From NCBI RefSeq assembly GCF_016906535.1, contig NC_057370.1:1178001-1242000 (forward strand): a stretch of DNA of 64,000 bases. Reading direction: 5' to 3'. Position 1 is the first letter of the stretch, and every line of letters starts with the position of its first letter. The position numbers were made by a program, and so were the translations under genes. The notes under the pieces were generated by a model. That model was not told the DNA's origin. It made no database searches and saw nothing but the letters and a program-made list of their open reading frames with translations. The stretch comes from Rhizoctonia solani. Lineage: Eukaryota; Basidiomycota; Agaricomycetes; Cantharellales; Ceratobasidiaceae. This document shows, in pieces, positions 62,052 to 64,000 of this stretch.

Positions 62052-62620
62052 GTCCGCGGGACAACGCAGATCCACTGAACGATGGGCTATTTCAGACTCG
62101 GCGTCTAATCGGTCTCAAATCCAAATGGTCATTCCGCTTTCGCTTTAGAGTTTTACGGATATCCCGCTATTATCAAAGACGTACTTGCATCATGATATCC
62201 ATACTCTTTCACGTATTGGCTTCTGCCCGTATCCCACACTGTTAGGTACTGCTTCTTCATTATCGCCAATCATACTTGTGCGTCTATAATAACTCAATTT
62301 GATGGATTAGAACACTAGACGTGGCCAACTATATGGAGTCTGTTGTCCGTTCTACACAATCCAAAAGTGAGGCAAGTATGTGCGAATATAAATTAGAAGA
62401 TTGTACAATTGCACCATGCGTAAGACAGATCGAGGCATCCGGTTACATTAGAGTACAAATTTACAATGATAACACACCAAGGTTCACTCCTAGAGCACTT
62501 GCATCGACTTGCACACACCTTGAAATACAAAAAATTACACACCAGCTAAACGTCCGCTAAAAAGCAAATATCGACCGCTAGACTGATAATCATATACCCG
62601 CCAGAACGCTAGCCGCTCGC
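62052..62620. other. Intergenic, convergent 3' ends
   Basis: About 570 bp between the carrier and the gene at the right edge. I see no gene or repeat. Confidence 0.5.
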
Positions 62621-64000
62621 TCAAGAAGCCACACTTCGCCACATCCCAGCATCTGGTACACCTGATTGCCGCTGAACAATCCTCATAGTGCGCCTCCTAA
62701 TTCGTTCGGCGTTACTGATCTCGCCGACTGCATCAATCTCTTCTTCCTCATCAGTGTCTTCTTCTGCATCCTCTGCAGCCTGTAGTTCAAGGGCTGGGCC
62801 GGGATCCACGGACCTCGCAAGGTCACGTAGCGCGTAAGTGCGTTCGCGTGTTTGCCTCGGCGTTTCATGATTCAGCCGCAGCGGAGGGACAAGCGCTCCA
62901 GGCTCGTTGTGCAAGCTTGTTTTCGGCTCCCGCTCAGCAGACGAGGCCAGGGGACCAGCGGCTATCCCGATCGGGAGTGAAGTCGCAAACTGTGAAGGGT
63001 TGTGCCATTTTGCACCTGCGCATACACACCCCCGGACATTAGTCTCCATCGACCCATCAATGTGTCATGTTCAGAACGCACCACCTGAATCTTCGCTACT
63101 GGTCATTGATGCCGAGTCTGGGGAATCTGCAAGCTTTCTTCGGGCGTCGAATAGCTCCCAGGCTTTGCCGTTTGGCCTCCAAGCTGCACGGTGAGAAGGG
63201 TAGTTGGCCGCAACAAGCTCAAGAAGCTTATCTTCACCCGGTCGCGCAGTTCGTGTCTTGGGGCTTTCCAGCTTTGCTGCCGGCGGGGACTTGAGTGATG
63301 CCTTGGGCTTAGCAGGTGAAGGTCCAAGGTTAACGGTAAGCAAGGCAGGAACGGCAGACTTGTTGCCTATTTTTGGCAAGTCTTTGTTGGCTTTGGCCTT
63401 TGCCTTGAGTTGAGCCACGGCACGAGGCGTAGTCGGCTCGTCGGGTGTAGTATCCGCAGTTTGATCAGTCTCAGTGCTCGGTTGATTAAACTCTTCATCA
63501 TCATCATCATCAAGATCAAAAAGAGCCGCTACCAAATTCGCCAAATTAACTAATCCGGGATCGCTCAATGAATGAAAGCCCGTACTCACGTGTCTCTGTC
63601 TGCTCTTCATGCTCATCAGTACCATCAGCACTACCGCCTCTCCGGGACACTGGTTGCGACCCGCCATCTTCTTCTTTGACATCGGCTTGGAACGTGACCT
63701 TGCGTTTGCCTTCGGCCACGCCGTTTCGAGATGTTGAGGTCACATGCTTGTCATCCTCCAGCGATTGTTCTTCGGGCACGGCTGGGGTTGTGTTGGGCCT
63801 ACCGCCCAAGCTCAACCGGTTACGCCGCCTCTCCTCTACATCCCTAGCGGATTCACGTGCTCGGAGCGCGTCTATATTCCTTATTTGGAGAGACACGGAT
63901 ATAGCGAACGAATCATCCAGAGGGTTCTTTACGCCATTAACAGGGGCAGGAAGCTCTGGGGACGGTGTAGAAATAACCGGTTGGGGAGGTGGCACGAAGT
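62621..64000 (-). CDS. Unrecognised fungal protein with acidic and basic low-complexity blocks (5' end outside window)
   Basis: Three exons of a gene entering from the right edge. The first (63595-64000) reads PPPQPVISTPSPELPAPVNG, LDDSFAISVSLQIRNIDALR and RKVTFQADVKEEDG. The next, after a 53-bp intron, has a run of Asp (LFDLDDDDDEEFNQP, from a CAT/ATC repeat at 63487-63510), then Lys/Ala/Pro-rich sequence and LLELVAANYPSHRAAWRPNG. The last (after about 63010-63075) has AKWHNPSQFATSLPIGIAAG, ETPRQTRERTYALRDLARSV, an acidic block EDAEEDTDEEEEIDAVGE and RIRRRTMRIVQRQSGVPDAG, with the stop at 62621. I do not recognise the family. The charged disordered make-up suggests a nuclear or cytoskeletal regulator, but that is only composition. 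Confidence 0.6.

Overview
The window reads as nuclear DNA of a filamentous basidiomycete. Genes are closely packed on both strands and cut by many introns of about 45-65 bp with GT..AG ends. Most products are conserved eukaryotic housekeeping proteins. The two F-box/zinc proteins, the tandem P450s and the membrane-anchored beta-helix protein suggest an agaricomycete, possibly a Ceratobasidiaceae (Rhizoctonia-like) species. That last step is inference from family flavour. No ribosomal RNA, tRNA, CRISPR array or intact transposon was recognised.

Layout, left to right. 1-1879: 3' part of a parallel beta-helix protein with a C-terminal membrane anchor. 2227-4958: poly(A) polymerase. 5973-7407: aldo/keto reductase, with a decayed and rearranged relative at 8881-9520. 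9932-12334: F-box/zinc protein 1. 12694-14917: cytosolic aspartyl-tRNA synthetase, diverging from CTR9 of the PAF1 complex (15055-18759). 18988-20600: TSR2 and COA1 sharing a 116-bp promoter. 21089-25688: a large mitochondrial PPR protein. 27568-30251: F-box/zinc protein 2, a paralogue of protein 1. 30605-33279: ARL2 GTPase and an omega-like GST. 33331-36440: GRC3 and NDUFB7, divergent. 36556-37513: SCO1. 37772-39445: a protein with a 5-hmdU DNA kinase helical / alpha-glutamyl-thymine pyrophosphorylase-like domain, the most unusual gene here. 39952-43241: MBOAT lysophospholipid acyltransferase and a YjbQ-family protein. 44079-46649: methionine synthase. 46973-51608: ABC1/ADCK kinase and a PHAF1 (UPF0183) protein. 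51727-57828: two tandem P450s separated by a 206-bp, about 98.5% identical inverted repeat. 58453-62051: pyrimidine 5'-nucleotidase and an EF-hand mitochondrial carrier. 62621-64000: 3' part of an unrecognised acidic protein.

Three threads tie the genes together. (1) Many act in mitochondria (COA1, SCO1, NDUFB7, the PPR protein, the carrier, the ABC1 kinase). Several of these, plus MET6 and ARL2, carry a TCACGTG box about 50-110 bp upstream of the start codon, like the Cbf1/bHLH site of yeasts. (2) The HMUDK/aGPT-like gene and the inverted repeat, whose arms look like a captured exon-intron-exon fragment, are the best candidates for under-described biology. (3) Several otherwise clear genes (CTR9, AKR, F-box 2, TSR2, P450 B) need single-base frame corrections, mostly at homopolymer runs. 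Because essential genes are hit, residual long-read error is the likeliest cause, but decay of one allele is possible. Exon boundaries were worked out by eye; outer coordinates are start to stop codon unless noted.
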